DNA from: an uncultured Bacilli bacterium
GTDB lineage: Bacteria; Bacillota_I; Bacilli_A; RF39; UBA660
DNA length: 64,000 nucleotides
Reading direction: 5' to 3'
Assembly: GCA_934098395.1 (NCBI GenBank)
Contig: CAKOOM010000001.1
Span: forward strand, 422,386-486,385
Position numbers and translations under genes: made by a program. Shown here piece by piece: positions 45,004-54,503 of the stretch. The notes under the pieces are model-generated. The model was given only the letters and a program-made list of their open reading frames with translations, was not told where the DNA came from and ran no database searches. Numbering within the stretch: the stretch's first letter is position 1; the number at the start of each line of letters is the position of its first letter.

Positions 45004-45998
45004 TGAATTTAAAAGGAAGAGATTTTCTTACTTTATTAGATTATACACCCGAAGAAATTCGTCATTTGTTAGATTTAGCGAAATATTTTAAAGAACTTAA
45101 AAGAAAAGGAATAACTCATAAATTTCTAGAAGGGAAGAATATAGCAATATTATTTGAAAAGGATAGTACGAGAACAAGATGCGCTTTTGAGGTAGCTGGA
45201 TATGATCTTGGTATGGGTGTTACTTATTTAGGACCAACAGGAAGTCAAATGGGTAAAAAAGAAAGTATTGCAGATACGGCTAGAGTACTTTGTAGGATGT
45301 ATGATGGAATAGAATATCGTGGATTTGATCAAAGTATTGTTGAAGATTTAGCAAAATATAGTTCAGTTCCAGTATGGAATGGATTAACTACACAGTTTCA
45401 TCCGACACAAATGTTAGCAGATATTATGACTGCTGAAGAAACATTTGGTGATATGAAGGGAAAAACATTGGTATTTTGTGGAGATGCTAGAAATAATGTT
45501 GGTAATTCTCTAATGGTAGTTTGTTCTAAATTAGGAATTAATTTTACATGTTGTGCTCCGAAGGATTTATGGCCTAGTAGTGAATTGGTTTTGAAATGTA
45601 AGGAAATAGCTGAAGGTAGTGGCAGTAAAATTTTGATGACTGAAGATATAATGGAAGGTACTAAAGGAGCTTCGGTAATATATACGGATGTATGGGTATC
45701 TATGGGTGAAGATCCAGCAAAATGGGAAGAAAGAATTAATCTTTTAAAACCATATCAAGTAACAATGAATGTTATGAATAACGCATCGGATAATGCAATA
45801 TTTTTACATTGTTTACCATCATTCCATGATACGAATACGACTATTGGAGCAGAAATTAGTGAAAAATATGGTATTGATGAGATGGAAGTTACGAATGAAG
45901 TTTTTGAAAGTGAAAGATCAAAAGTATTTGATGAAGCTGAAAATAGAATGCATACGATAAAAGCAGTAATATATGCGACAATGGGTGAAGAAAAATGA
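45003..45998 (+). CDS. arcB: Ornithine carbamoyltransferase, catabolic
   Basis: ArcB splits citrulline with phosphate into ornithine and carbamoyl phosphate in this pathway. The 331-residue protein has the carbamoyl phosphate site EKDSTRTRCAFEVA (STRTR), the QMGKKESIADTARVL loop, FHPTQMLADI and the catalytic HCLPSFHD. GTG 45003 is the start and overlaps the arcA stop; the Shine-Dalgarno-like AAGGAG lies in arcA. The end overlaps arcC in an ATGA. Context favours the catabolic over the biosynthetic direction. Confidence 0.97.
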   Translation: MNLKGRDFLTLLDYTPEEIRHLLDLAKYFKELKRKGITHKFLEGKNIAILFEKDSTRTRCAFEVAGYDLGMGVTYLGPTGSQMGKKESIADTARVLCRMYDGIEYRGFDQSIVEDLAKYSSVPVWNGLTTQFHPTQMLADIMTAEETFGDMKGKTLVFCGDARNNVGNSLMVVCSKLGINFTCCAPKDLWPSSELVLKCKEIAEGSGSKILMTEDIMEGTKGASVIYTDVWVSMGEDPAKWEERINLLKPYQVTMNVMNNASDNAIFLHCLPSFHDTNTTIGAEISEKYGIDEMEVTNEVFESERSKVFDEAENRMHTIKAVIYATMGEEK

Positions 45999-46960
45999 AA
46001 ATTGTTTTAGCTTTAGGAGGGAATGCTTTAGGGAATACTCCAGAAAAGCAACTTAGTTTAGTAAAAAAAACAGCTAAACAAATAGTTAAAATTGTAGCTG
46101 AGGGTCATCAGGTAATTGTAGTTCATGGTAATGGACCACAGGTTGGAATGATTAATTTAGCTTTTGACAATGCGTATCAGTGTGATGCGGGTACTCCATT
46201 AATGCCTTTTGCTGAATGTGGAGCAATGAGTCAAGGATATATTGGCTATCATTTACAACAAGCAATAAGTGATGAACTTAGAAAGAATAAAATAGATAAA
46301 AATTGTGTGACAATCATTACTCAGGTAGAAGTTGATTTAAAGGATAAAGCTTTTAAAAATCCGACTAAACCTGTAGGAATGTTTTATAACCAAGAGCAAG
46401 CTAAGAAAATTAGAGATGAGAAGGGTTATATATTTGTCGAAGATGCAGGACGTGGTTATCGAAGAGTTGTACCTTCTCCGAAACCAGTTAGCATTGTTGA
46501 ACAGGAAGTAATAGAGAACCTTGTTAATGATGGACAAATTGTTATTAGTTGTGGTGGTGGTGGAATACCGGTAATCACTAAGAAAGGAATACATGTAGGA
46601 GTAGATGCGGTAATTGATAAAGACTTTGCTGCTTGTAAGTTAGCAACATTAGTTAAAGCAGATGTTTTATTGATACTGACGGCGGTTGAAAAAGTATGTA
46701 TTGGCTTTAAAACTGATAATGAACGTGAACTTGATGTAATTAATGTAGATGAAGCAAAAAAATATATTGCAGATAATGAATTTGCTAAAGGAAGTATGCT
46801 TCCTAAAATAGAAGCTTGTATTAATTTTGTTGAGTCTAATAATAAAGGTGTAGCTATTATTACTGATTTAAAAAAGGGACTTTTGGCTTTGAAGGGTAAG
46901 ACAGGTACGAAAATAATTATGGGAGGAAATGAAAAAAATGACAAAGAAAAAGAAAAATAA
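45995..46960 (+). CDS. arcC: Carbamate kinase
   Basis: ArcC transfers phosphate from carbamoyl phosphate to ADP, giving the ATP of the pathway plus ammonia and carbon dioxide. The 321-residue protein has VLALGGNALGNTPE, VVHGNGPQVGMI, AMSQGYIGYHLQQA, ISCGGGGIPVI and KGSMLPKIEACINFVE, all typical. It overlaps arcB by four bases and its Lys/Glu-rich tail overlaps the antiporter start by about 23-32 bases depending on the start used there. Confidence 0.97.
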   Translation: MKIVLALGGNALGNTPEKQLSLVKKTAKQIVKIVAEGHQVIVVHGNGPQVGMINLAFDNAYQCDAGTPLMPFAECGAMSQGYIGYHLQQAISDELRKNKIDKNCVTIITQVEVDLKDKAFKNPTKPVGMFYNQEQAKKIRDEKGYIFVEDAGRGYRRVVPSPKPVSIVEQEVIENLVNDGQIVISCGGGGIPVITKKGIHVGVDAVIDKDFAACKLATLVKADVLLILTAVEKVCIGFKTDNERELDVINVDEAKKYIADNEFAKGSMLPKIEACINFVESNNKGVAIITDLKKGLLALKGKTGTKIIMGGNEKNDKEKEK

Positions 46961-48377
46961 AAATATTTTGTCAGCGTTCTCAATTATATTGCTTATCATT
47001 ATTGCATTAGGAATTATTTCTCATATTTTACCAGTAGCGCAATTTGTTGATGGTGAAATTGTTGATGGTAGCGGTGTAACTGGAGCGAAGCTATCTGATG
47101 TCTTAATGAGTCCAATTTTAGGATTTAAAGATGCATTTAGTGTATGTATATTTATAATGATACTTGGAGCATTTTTAGCGGTAATTACTAAAACTGGAGC
47201 ACTTGAGACTGGAATTAAAGTTTTAATTAAAAAGCTTAAAGGAAGAGAGCTGCTTTTAATACCAATTCTGATGTTTATCTTTAGTATTGGTGGTACAACA
47301 TATGGAATGCTTGAAGAAACAGTTGGTTTTTATGCATTGTTGTCTGCTACAATGGTAGCTGCTGGAATGGATACGATAGTGGCATCTGCTACGATATTAC
47401 TTGGTGCTGGTGTTGGTGTTCTTGGATCAACAGTTAATCCATTTGCAGTAGGAGCTGCAGTGGATGCATTACCAGAAGGTATTGTAGTTAATCATGCTAT
47501 TATTATTGCAATAGGTGTTGCTTTATGGATCACTTCTTATGTAATTGCAACATTATTTGTAATGAATTATGCAAAGAAAGTTAAAAAGGATAAAGGCTCT
47601 ACATTCTTATCACTTCAAGAGCAAAATGCTATGGAGAAGAGATATGGTAAGAATAAGATAGAAGATGATGTTAAACTTACAGGTAAACAAAAAGTTACTT
47701 TATGGATATTTGCAATATCATTTTTGATAATGATTTTAGGATTTATTCCTTGGGAATCATTTGGAGTTACTATATTTAATGATTTTACAGGTTGGTTAAT
47801 TGGTGTACCAATTGGTCAATGGTATTTTGATGAAGCTTCATTGTGGTTCTTCCTTATAACTATATTATTATGTATAGTTAATAGATTTACTGAAAAAGAG
47901 ACAGTTGATACATTTGTAGATGGTGCAGATGATATGATTGGAGTAATTCTTATCATTGCGGTAGCTCGTGGAGTATCTGTTTTGATGGGTGTAACACATT
48001 TAGATAATTATATTATATATAATGCTGCTGAATGGTTGAATGGAATGCCTGCAATATTATATGCACCATGTAATTATTTACTTCATATAGTATTATCTGT
48101 GTTGGTTCCATCTTCATCTGGAATTGCTAGTTTATCAACACCAATTATGGGGCCTTTAACAGCTCAATTAGGATTTTCAGTTGAAGTTAATGTTATGATT
48201 TTAGTAGCTGCAAATGGTCTAGTTAACTTGATAACTCCAACGTGTGGAGCTATTATGGGAGGACTTGCACTTGCACGTGTTGAATATTCAACATGGTTTA
48301 AATGGGCTTGGAAATTAGTAGCTTATTTAGGGCTTGCTTCAATGATAATCTTAACACTTGGAATGATTATATTTTAA
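46938..48377 (+). CDS. arcD: YfcC-family basic amino-acid antiporter (probable arginine/ornithine exchanger)
   Basis: This polytopic membrane protein of about 479 residues belongs to the YfcC/ArcD2-like family. Visible features are the first span ILSAFSIILLIIIALGIISHILP, SIGGTTYGMLEETVGFYALL, VGVLGSTVNPFAVGAA and VLVPSSSGIASLSTPIMGPL. In arginine deiminase operons such proteins import arginine in exchange for ornithine without energy cost. Two starts are possible: ATG 46929 is two bases from GGAGG and ATG 46938 eleven bases from it; I list the latter. A terminator follows, closing the operon. Confidence 0.82.
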   Translation: MTKKKKNKNILSAFSIILLIIIALGIISHILPVAQFVDGEIVDGSGVTGAKLSDVLMSPILGFKDAFSVCIFIMILGAFLAVITKTGALETGIKVLIKKLKGRELLLIPILMFIFSIGGTTYGMLEETVGFYALLSATMVAAGMDTIVASATILLGAGVGVLGSTVNPFAVGAAVDALPEGIVVNHAIIIAIGVALWITSYVIATLFVMNYAKKVKKDKGSTFLSLQEQNAMEKRYGKNKIEDDVKLTGKQKVTLWIFAISFLIMILGFIPWESFGVTIFNDFTGWLIGVPIGQWYFDEASLWFFLITILLCIVNRFTEKETVDTFVDGADDMIGVILIIAVARGVSVLMGVTHLDNYIIYNAAEWLNGMPAILYAPCNYLLHIVLSVLVPSSSGIASLSTPIMGPLTAQLGFSVEVNVMILVAANGLVNLITPTCGAIMGGLALARVEYSTWFKWAWKLVAYLGLASMIILTLGMIIF

Positions 48378-48389
48378 TTAATTGGAAAT

Positions 48390-48430
48390 AATAGGGTAAT
48401 ATAATATGTTTTGTATTACCTTATTTATTT
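48390..48430 (+). terminator. Terminator of the arginine operon
   Basis: AATAGGGTAATA and TATTACCTTATT form a twelve-pair stem with one G-U pair and a twelve-base loop, followed by TTATTT. Confidence 0.75.
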
Positions 48431-48441
48431 AGGAGATTAAT

Positions 48442-49170
48442 ATGAAAAGTAAGAATATTATAATAATTATTTTATCTATCTTGGTAGTTTGCTTATCTGG
48501 ATATATAGTTTATGATAAGGTTTTATTAGATAATGATGATAAAAATAATGATAATGGTAATAATAAGCAACAGACAGTTGTAGAAAATAAATATAAACAA
48601 TATAGGACAGGCGATACGGTAAAATTAGAGAATAACACTGAGTGGATAGTGTTAACTGATAGTGGAAATGACATGGATTATGTTACAATATTATCTAGGA
48701 CGCAATTTGATATTGATTCGAATTATTATGATGAATTATCTAATGAATATTATAATCGAAGTGATGATTGGAAATTTTCTAATTCAAAAATGTATAATTA
48801 TTTAAAGATAATTCAAAAAGATATCCCTGCTGATTTTAAAAAAATTGATGGATATGAAATAAGATTAATTAGTGTTGATGAAATTCTTAAAATGGATAAT
48901 TTATTTCAATATAATTCAGAAACTGATTCTTATGATTATCAAGGAGATAATGTAAATAAAAATTTAATTGGATTATCAACAATGGACAAAACAAAGTGTG
49001 GTATGGGTAAATGTGCTCAATATTATACGACTGGAAGTGCGGTGGATTATAGTTCATGTTCAGGAGATAATGATTGTAATAAATCAAGATATTTTATATC
49101 TACTTGGTCATTTGGTCTTGTTAACCCAACTCCAGTTATTAATGTATATAAAAGTAGTATTTTTGAATAA
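48442..49170 (+). CDS. Hypothetical membrane-anchored extracellular protein
   Basis: The 242-residue product has an N-terminal anchor (NIIIIILSILVVCLSGYIVYD), an Asn/Asp-rich linker and a C-terminal domain with Trp, Tyr and Cys (EWIVLTDSGNDMDYVTIL, CGMGKCAQYYTTG, DCNKSRYFISTWSFGLVNPT). The pattern GDTVKLENNTEWIVL...VTILSR followed by conserved aromatic residues resembles the DUF6273-like extracellular domains of gut Firmicutes, but I am not sure. It starts after AGGAG. It converges on the MMPL gene with a shared terminator. Confidence 0.6.
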   Translation: MKSKNIIIIILSILVVCLSGYIVYDKVLLDNDDKNNDNGNNKQQTVVENKYKQYRTGDTVKLENNTEWIVLTDSGNDMDYVTILSRTQFDIDSNYYDELSNEYYNRSDDWKFSNSKMYNYLKIIQKDIPADFKKIDGYEIRLISVDEILKMDNLFQYNSETDSYDYQGDNVNKNLIGLSTMDKTKCGMGKCAQYYTTGSAVDYSSCSGDNDCNKSRYFISTWSFGLVNPTPVINVYKSSIFE

Positions 49171-49171
49171 C

Positions 49172-49206
49172 AAAAAAAGGTTGTTCTTTGGAACAATCTT
49201 TTTTTA
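49172..49206. terminator. Bidirectional terminator between convergent genes
   Basis: GGTTGTTC and GAACAATC (one G-U) with flanking A7 and T7 tracts form a long stem around TTTG, serving both the gene at 48442 and the leftward MMPL gene. Confidence 0.85.
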
Positions 49207-49208
49207 TG

Positions 49209-52200
49209 TTAGAATAAGTTTTTAATTCTAGTAAATAGATTAGTTTTTTCTTTAGTAGTATTAGTAGTTTTAACTGTTTTTTCTTTGGCTTTTTGACCAT
49301 CTATTACCATGATGAATTTGGTTGTACCATCAGTATCATTATTCTTCATAGTAAATGTTTGATAATCATTACCAAGTTCAAGTAATTTTTCTAATCTAGC
49401 AGAGGTTGGAGCTACTTCGGTATTAATCAAGTTTGTTAATACTTTGATACCTTCTTCGTTATATTTATGAATGCCTTTATTTAATTCGTCAGCACCATTG
49501 TATACTTTAGTAGTACCATTATAGAATTCATAAGTAAGAGCATCTATTTGATTTAAATCTTTATAAATATTTTCTTTAGTAGTATCAATGTTAGCTATTT
49601 CTCTCTTTAAGGCTTCGACTACAGGTTTAATAGTTTTAATTAATTCTTCAACATTATTATATATTTCAGTTAAAACATCTTTGTTTTGTTCTAATGTTTT
49701 TAGGTTATTACTTAATAATTCGATTAATTCTTGGTTGTTTTTATAGTTAGTTTCAAAATTATATTTGATGTTATATAAATTTTTAGTTGGATCCATTTCT
49801 AGAACTTCATCATAAGTATAACTATCTAGATTGTTTTGATAGTATTCGGCAAATAAGTTATCATTTATTTTTTTCATACTGTCAATCATGTTTTTAGTTT
49901 TTTCTAGTAAATCAATAATGTTAGCAAGGGATTCATCATTGTTGGCATTATTTAGGTAATCTTTAATACTTTGAAGTTTTTCTAGAGTTTGAATAAGGCC
50001 ATCTATTTTATCAATATTACCATTTTTTACTTCATTAATTATATTGTTTATATAATGAACGTTAGTATATATAGAACCAGTAATATCGTTTATTTGTTTA
50101 GTACCAGCAAGTAATTTTTCGGAACCTGATTCGATTTGATCGATACCATTTTGTAACATAGTGGCTTTATCTTCTATACTTGTTAACTCGTTTAGAATAG
50201 ATAAATCACTTTCGTTTAGAAGATTAGATGTAGCTATATTATATATAGTAGGTAATTCAAATTTTTCAGTATCATAAGAGATAGTTATTTTATTTAGTGG
50301 TGTAAGATTAGATAGTTTTAAACTTTCTTCAAGACCAGGTGAAGTAATACCTAGTAGGATGTTATTTATACCATTATTGATTATTTTACCATTAGTAATT
50401 TTAATATTAGAATTTCCTTCTTCAGGTAAAATTAGAGAAGTTGCAACAACAAATGGGGTATACATAGATTCATTTTTACCGGAAATATTGACATATTTTA
50501 ATTCGTTATTATAGTAATTTATAATAATTTCGATATGTCCTTTTTTACCTAGAGCTTTGTCTAGTGATACTTCTTTACCATCTAATTTATAAGTTAATTT
50601 AATAGTTATTGGTAATTGTTTATTAATTATACCTTGGTATGCAATATTATTTCCATTAGTATTTAGAGTAAGAATGTTATTATTTATATTGATTTTTTCT
50701 TCGTTGCTTAAATTAATTATATTTTCTAGATTAGATATATCATTAACTGATTTATCTTTGTTATTATTTACGATTTGTTCTGTAACAATGGTATTTTTAA
50801 CTTTACCAGTTTCGTCTAATTTAGAATATACGGTTTCATTTTTAGTTAGAGCATTTACGGGTGTTATAAAGGTAAATGCAAGTAACATTGGTAATATTAA
50901 TTTCTTTTTCATAAATTTTCTCTCCTTTGTTTTTAGAATAGTAGTTTTAGTTATTAATTTATCAAATGTTAGTAGAATAGTAGGTAAGAATAAGATTACA
51001 CTAAACATACTGATGATGGCACCACGTGATATTAAGAAACATAGTGAACCAACCATTTCTAAGTGTGAATAGATACCTACGCCAAATGTGGCGGCGAAGA
51101 AACATAATCCACTGACAATTGTTGAATTAGTTGAGTTATTGCAAGCTTTTAACATAGCTTCTTTTTTCTCTAAGCCATCTTTTTTATTAGATAGATAGTT
51201 AGTGGTTAGAAGGATTGCATAGTCGATAGTAGCTCCCAATTGGATAGTACCTAGAACGATAGGTGCTACGAAAGGTAAGATGGAACCACTAAAGTATGAT
51301 AAACTCATATTCATAAATATGGCAAATTCAATTGTAGTGATTAGTAGTATTGGCAATGAAATTGATTTTAGAGTAAACAACATAATTAATAGTATGCAGA
51401 TAATAGATGAGTAATTAACGTTTATGAAGTCTTGATCACTGATACTGATAAGATCTTTCATAAGTGGCCCTTCACCAGCTAAGATAGCTTTATTATCATA
51501 GTTTTTAATTATTTTATCAATAGTAGTTATTTGATTATTTAATTCATCAGTAGCTATATCATATATAGAATTAACTAATATTAATTGATATTTATCACTT
51601 TCCATAATACTTAATAGTTCACTACTTAGATATTCTTTGTTAAGACCTAGATCTGATAATTTATCTTCAGATAATACAAGATCTATACCTTCGACTGATT
51701 CGATTTCTTTAGTTAGTTTTTTTAGGGTATCTGTTTTAATATCTTTATTTACAAGAATTATTTCTGGAGATACGATATTGAAATTTTCTTTAATTTCTTT
51801 ATTTGATTTGATACTTTCTAGGGTACTAGGTAGGGTTTCATCCATTTTGTAGTATACTTCGACTTGCTTGTATCCAAGATATGCTGGAATGAATAATATA
51901 ATGAATACGACTAGAAGAATAGCTTGATGATTTATAATAAATTTGTTAAGACTATTGAATTTAGGTACTAAACAACGATGGGCTGTTTTATCAATAGCAT
52001 TACTAAAGAATAGTAATAGACTAGGGAATATAGTTAATACTGATATTACTCCAAGAAATACACCTTTAGCCATAACTAGACCTAAATCGGTACCTAGGGT
52101 TAGTTTCATAGTACATAATACTAAGAAACCAGCGATGGTAGTAATGGATGAAGCAGATACTGAGGTGAATGTTGATTTAATAGCTTTAACCATAGCTTCA

Positions 52201-52982
52201 TCATTGTTTTTCTCAGTTTTACGATAATTCATATAAGCATGATATAAGAATATCGAGAAGTCAGTAGTGACTCCTAATTGTAATACAGCTACGAGAGCTT
52301 TAGTAATATATGAAATATTTCCAAATATAATATTAGATCCTAGATTTAGAATAATAGCTATACCAATATTTGCTAGTAGTAATACTGGTACAATGTAAGA
52401 ATCAAGAGCTAACTCTAATATTAATAAGCAAAGGGCTACTGCTATTACAATATATACAGTTATTTCTTTTTCGGATAATTCCATAGTATCTAGAACCATA
52501 GAACTCATACCACTTACTGAATAGCTACGATTTTCAATGTTTCTTAATTCTTTTATAGCATTTAGAGTAGTTTCATCTGAAGTGGAACCGTTAAATGTAA
52601 CAATTAAAAGATCACTTTCTCCTTTACTTACTTTATCAATAATTTCTGATGGTAAGATTTCTTTAGGAATATCAGTACCAATTACATCATATAGACTGGC
52701 TACTTTGTTAACACCATCTATTTTTTTGATAGTTTTTTCTAGTTCTAATATTTCTTTAGGACTCATATCATCAGTAACTACGATGGAAAAGGCCCCCATG
52801 TTAAAGTTATCTGTTAAAATGTTTTGTCCTTTTACTGTTTCTATATCTTCAGGTAAGTATAATAAAATGTTATAATTGATTTTAGTTAAACTCATACCTA
52901 CTAAGGATAATAGGAATAGTATAGATGTAATAATTAAAACTAATGTTTTGTTTTTACATATAAATTTACCAAATTTTTGCAT
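49209..52982 (-). CDS. MMPL/RND transporter fused in frame to a secreted helical protein
   Basis: The 1257-residue reading frame has two parts. Residues 1 to about 680 form a complete MMPL-type transporter: a first span (LVLIITSILFLLSLVGMSL), two extracytoplasmic domains and two blocks of spans (for example VLQLGVTTDFSIFLYHAY and IVLGTIQLGATIDYAILLTTNYL). At residue 691 a new signal peptide follows (MKKKLILPMLLAFTFITPVNA), preceded by AAAGGAGAG at the DNA level. A 545-residue secreted domain with long helices (about residues 950-1200; LQNGIDQIESGSEKLLAGTK) comes after it. No stop codon separates them, so translation may give a fusion, a separate product from ATG 50912, or both. The start is ATG 52982 after GGAGG. 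It is divergent from a TetR gene. Confidence 0.85.
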   Translation of the reverse strand: MQKFGKFICKNKTLVLIITSILFLLSLVGMSLTKINYNILLYLPEDIETVKGQNILTDNFNMGAFSIVVTDDMSPKEILELEKTIKKIDGVNKVASLYDVIGTDIPKEILPSEIIDKVSKGESDLLIVTFNGSTSDETTLNAIKELRNIENRSYSVSGMSSMVLDTMELSEKEITVYIVIAVALCLLILELALDSYIVPVLLLANIGIAIILNLGSNIIFGNISYITKALVAVLQLGVTTDFSIFLYHAYMNYRKTEKNNDEAMVKAIKSTFTSVSASSITTIAGFLVLCTMKLTLGTDLGLVMAKGVFLGVISVLTIFPSLLLFFSNAIDKTAHRCLVPKFNSLNKFIINHQAILLVVFIILFIPAYLGYKQVEVYYKMDETLPSTLESIKSNKEIKENFNIVSPEIILVNKDIKTDTLKKLTKEIESVEGIDLVLSEDKLSDLGLNKEYLSSELLSIMESDKYQLILVNSIYDIATDELNNQITTIDKIIKNYDNKAILAGEGPLMKDLISISDQDFINVNYSSIICILLIMLFTLKSISLPILLITTIEFAIFMNMSLSYFSGSILPFVAPIVLGTIQLGATIDYAILLTTNYLSNKKDGLEKKEAMLKACNNSTNSTIVSGLCFFAATFGVGIYSHLEMVGSLCFLISRGAIISMFSVILFLPTILLTFDKLITKTTILKTKERKFMKKKLILPMLLAFTFITPVNALTKNETVYSKLDETGKVKNTIVTEQIVNNNKDKSVNDISNLENIINLSNEEKININNNILTLNTNGNNIAYQGIINKQLPITIKLTYKLDGKEVSLDKALGKKGHIEIIINYYNNELKYVNISGKNESMYTPFVVATSLILPEEGNSNIKITNGKIINNGINNILLGITSPGLEESLKLSNLTPLNKITISYDTEKFELPTIYNIATSNLLNESDLSILNELTSIEDKATMLQNGIDQIESGSEKLLAGTKQINDITGSIYTNVHYINNIINEVKNGNIDKIDGLIQTLEKLQSIKDYLNNANNDESLANIIDLLEKTKNMIDSMKKINDNLFAEYYQNNLDSYTYDEVLEMDPTKNLYNIKYNFETNYKNNQELIELLSNNLKTLEQNKDVLTEIYNNVEELIKTIKPVVEALKREIANIDTTKENIYKDLNQIDALTYEFYNGTTKVYNGADELNKGIHKYNEEGIKVLTNLINTEVAPTSARLEKLLELGNDYQTFTMKNNDTDGTTKFIMVIDGQKAKEKTVKTTNTTKEKTNLFTRIKNLF
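50899..50930 (-). promoter_or_regulatory. Internal ribosome binding site and start inside the MMPL reading frame
   Basis: AAAGGAGAG is followed eight bases later by ATG at 50912 and a textbook signal peptide. This internal initiation site suggests two ancestral genes joined by loss of a stop codon. Confidence 0.6.
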
Positions 52983-53104
52983 ATATTTTTCCTCCATTCG
53001 TTAATATTTTATTTCTTTAATTATAAATATTCCACACACATAATGTATTCTTTGTATGATAATAGACATATGTAGGAAAATGTACTAATATATTAATAAG
53101 AAAC

Positions 53105-53132
53105 TTTACAAAAATAAATATATGGTTATAAT
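53105..53132 (+). promoter_or_regulatory. Promoter of the TetR gene
   Basis: TTTACA (53105-53110) and TATAAT (53127-53132) are 16 bases apart. A TAATATATTA palindrome lies at 53086-53095 in the same divergent intergenic region and could be part of an operator. Confidence 0.6.
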
Positions 53133-53154
53133 ATAATTAACTGGTGGTGATATT

Positions 53155-53730
53155 ATGGATAATAAAAAACAAGATTTGAGGATAGTTAAGACTAAACGAC
53201 TTTTGTATGATACGTTAATTGAACTTATGAAAGAGATGCCTTTTGAAGAGATAAAAGTATCGGATATATGCAATAGAGCTTTAATTAATAGATCTACTTT
53301 TTATAGTCATTATTCAGATAAATATGATTTGTTTAGTGAGTATATTAATGATTTAAAAAATACGTTAGCTACTTCTTTAGAGAATAATAGGGATTATAAG
53401 GATGCAAGAGAATATTATATTGAACTTATTTCAATATTTTTAAATCATGTTGAAGATAATAGAGAGATGTATAGATTAATTTTATTAAATAATAAGAATA
53501 GTATTGTTATGGATATTGTGTATGATGTTTTAGATAATGATATTAAAAAACATATTTATGAATTTGATAAGAATAATAAAAGAGTACCAATAGATATTGT
53601 TACTAAATTTTATTTAGGAGCTATATTTAATGTTGGTATTGAGTATTTGAATAGTGAATATAAATATACCAAGGAAGAGATAGTTAGATATATTTCTTTA
53701 TTAATACCTAGAGAAATTAGTAATTTATAG
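53155..53730 (+). CDS. TetR-family transcriptional regulator
   Basis: The 191-residue protein has the TetR helix-turn-helix (TKRLLYDTLIELMKEMPFEEIKVSDIC, then RSTFYSHYSDKYDLFSEY, residues 13-60) and a helical ligand domain of the type found in small-molecule-responsive regulators (TetR_C_7-like, DhaS-like). It is divergent from the MMPL gene, with about 170 bases between starts, so it probably represses that transporter and itself. GGTGGTGATATT precedes the start. The ligand is unknown. Confidence 0.85.
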   Translation: MDNKKQDLRIVKTKRLLYDTLIELMKEMPFEEIKVSDICNRALINRSTFYSHYSDKYDLFSEYINDLKNTLATSLENNRDYKDAREYYIELISIFLNHVEDNREMYRLILLNNKNSIVMDIVYDVLDNDIKKHIYEFDKNNKRVPIDIVTKFYLGAIFNVGIEYLNSEYKYTKEEIVRYISLLIPREISNL

Positions 53731-53803
53731 TAGACTTTTTAAAAAAATGTGTTATAATATAGAACCAAGCATATTTTAATTATATATAGAAAGGATGATA
53801 AAT

Positions 53804-54427
53804 ATGAAAATATACAAAAAAGAAAATGATATGATTGAAGTATATGAAATGGGTATTAATGATGAAGTAGTTAAATTATATAAAGATAGTCTTGCTAATA
53901 GAATTAAGTTTTATGATATTAAATCAAGCAATAATGATAAACTAAGAAAGTTTGATAAACAAGATATTATGAATGCTGGAGCACTAAATGGATATAAGGG
54001 TAAATATGATTGGATTTTTACAGGTATTAGTAATGAGAAATATGGTCAAGACGAGATATTAAGTAAGTATATTGATGGTGAATATGATCAAGTTAGTGTT
54101 AAGGAAATATATGGTAGTAATAAGGATAATTTTGATGAAGTGTTATATGCTTTAATACCAAGTGATAATTCAATAGTTATTACTAGAGATGAAAATGTTG
54201 GAGATATATATGCTCTTGAAAATATTTTAGTATTACCTTATGAATTATATAAACTTCAGATGTTATTACAAGGAAGATTTGATAAGTTATTACCTAAAGA
54301 TTTAGAATTATTTAACTCATTTTATAACTTAGAGTATTTAGGTAATTTAGAACATAGTTTAGTTAGTGAGATAATTACTGATAAGGAAATTAATATATGC
54401 AATAGAATTTTGAAAAAGGCAAGATAA
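53804..54427 (+). CDS. Hypothetical cytoplasmic protein
   Basis: The 207-residue soluble protein has no signal peptide or membrane span. It contains DWIFTGISNEKYGQDEILSKYID, YALIPSDNSIVITRDENVGD and LVLPYELYKLQMLLQGRFDKLLP. I recognise no family. ATG 53804 follows AAAGGATG; the in-frame ATG at 53795 overlaps that site. It has its own terminator. Position between a TetR gene and a NUDIX gene gives no clear clue. Confidence 0.55.
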   Translation: MKIYKKENDMIEVYEMGINDEVVKLYKDSLANRIKFYDIKSSNNDKLRKFDKQDIMNAGALNGYKGKYDWIFTGISNEKYGQDEILSKYIDGEYDQVSVKEIYGSNKDNFDEVLYALIPSDNSIVITRDENVGDIYALENILVLPYELYKLQMLLQGRFDKLLPKDLELFNSFYNLEYLGNLEHSLVSEIITDKEINICNRILKKAR

Positions 54428-54441
54428 TTCTTGTTTTTTTT
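54420..54441 (+). terminator. Terminator of the gene at 53804
   Basis: CAAGA and TCTTG with a TAAT loop are followed by eight T; the stop codon is in the hairpin. Confidence 0.75.
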
Positions 54442-54503
54442 CCTTATAAAAAAGTAAGTTTGATTTGTTTATATGATATAATTATTCAAAGGAGGGAGAA
54501 ATA

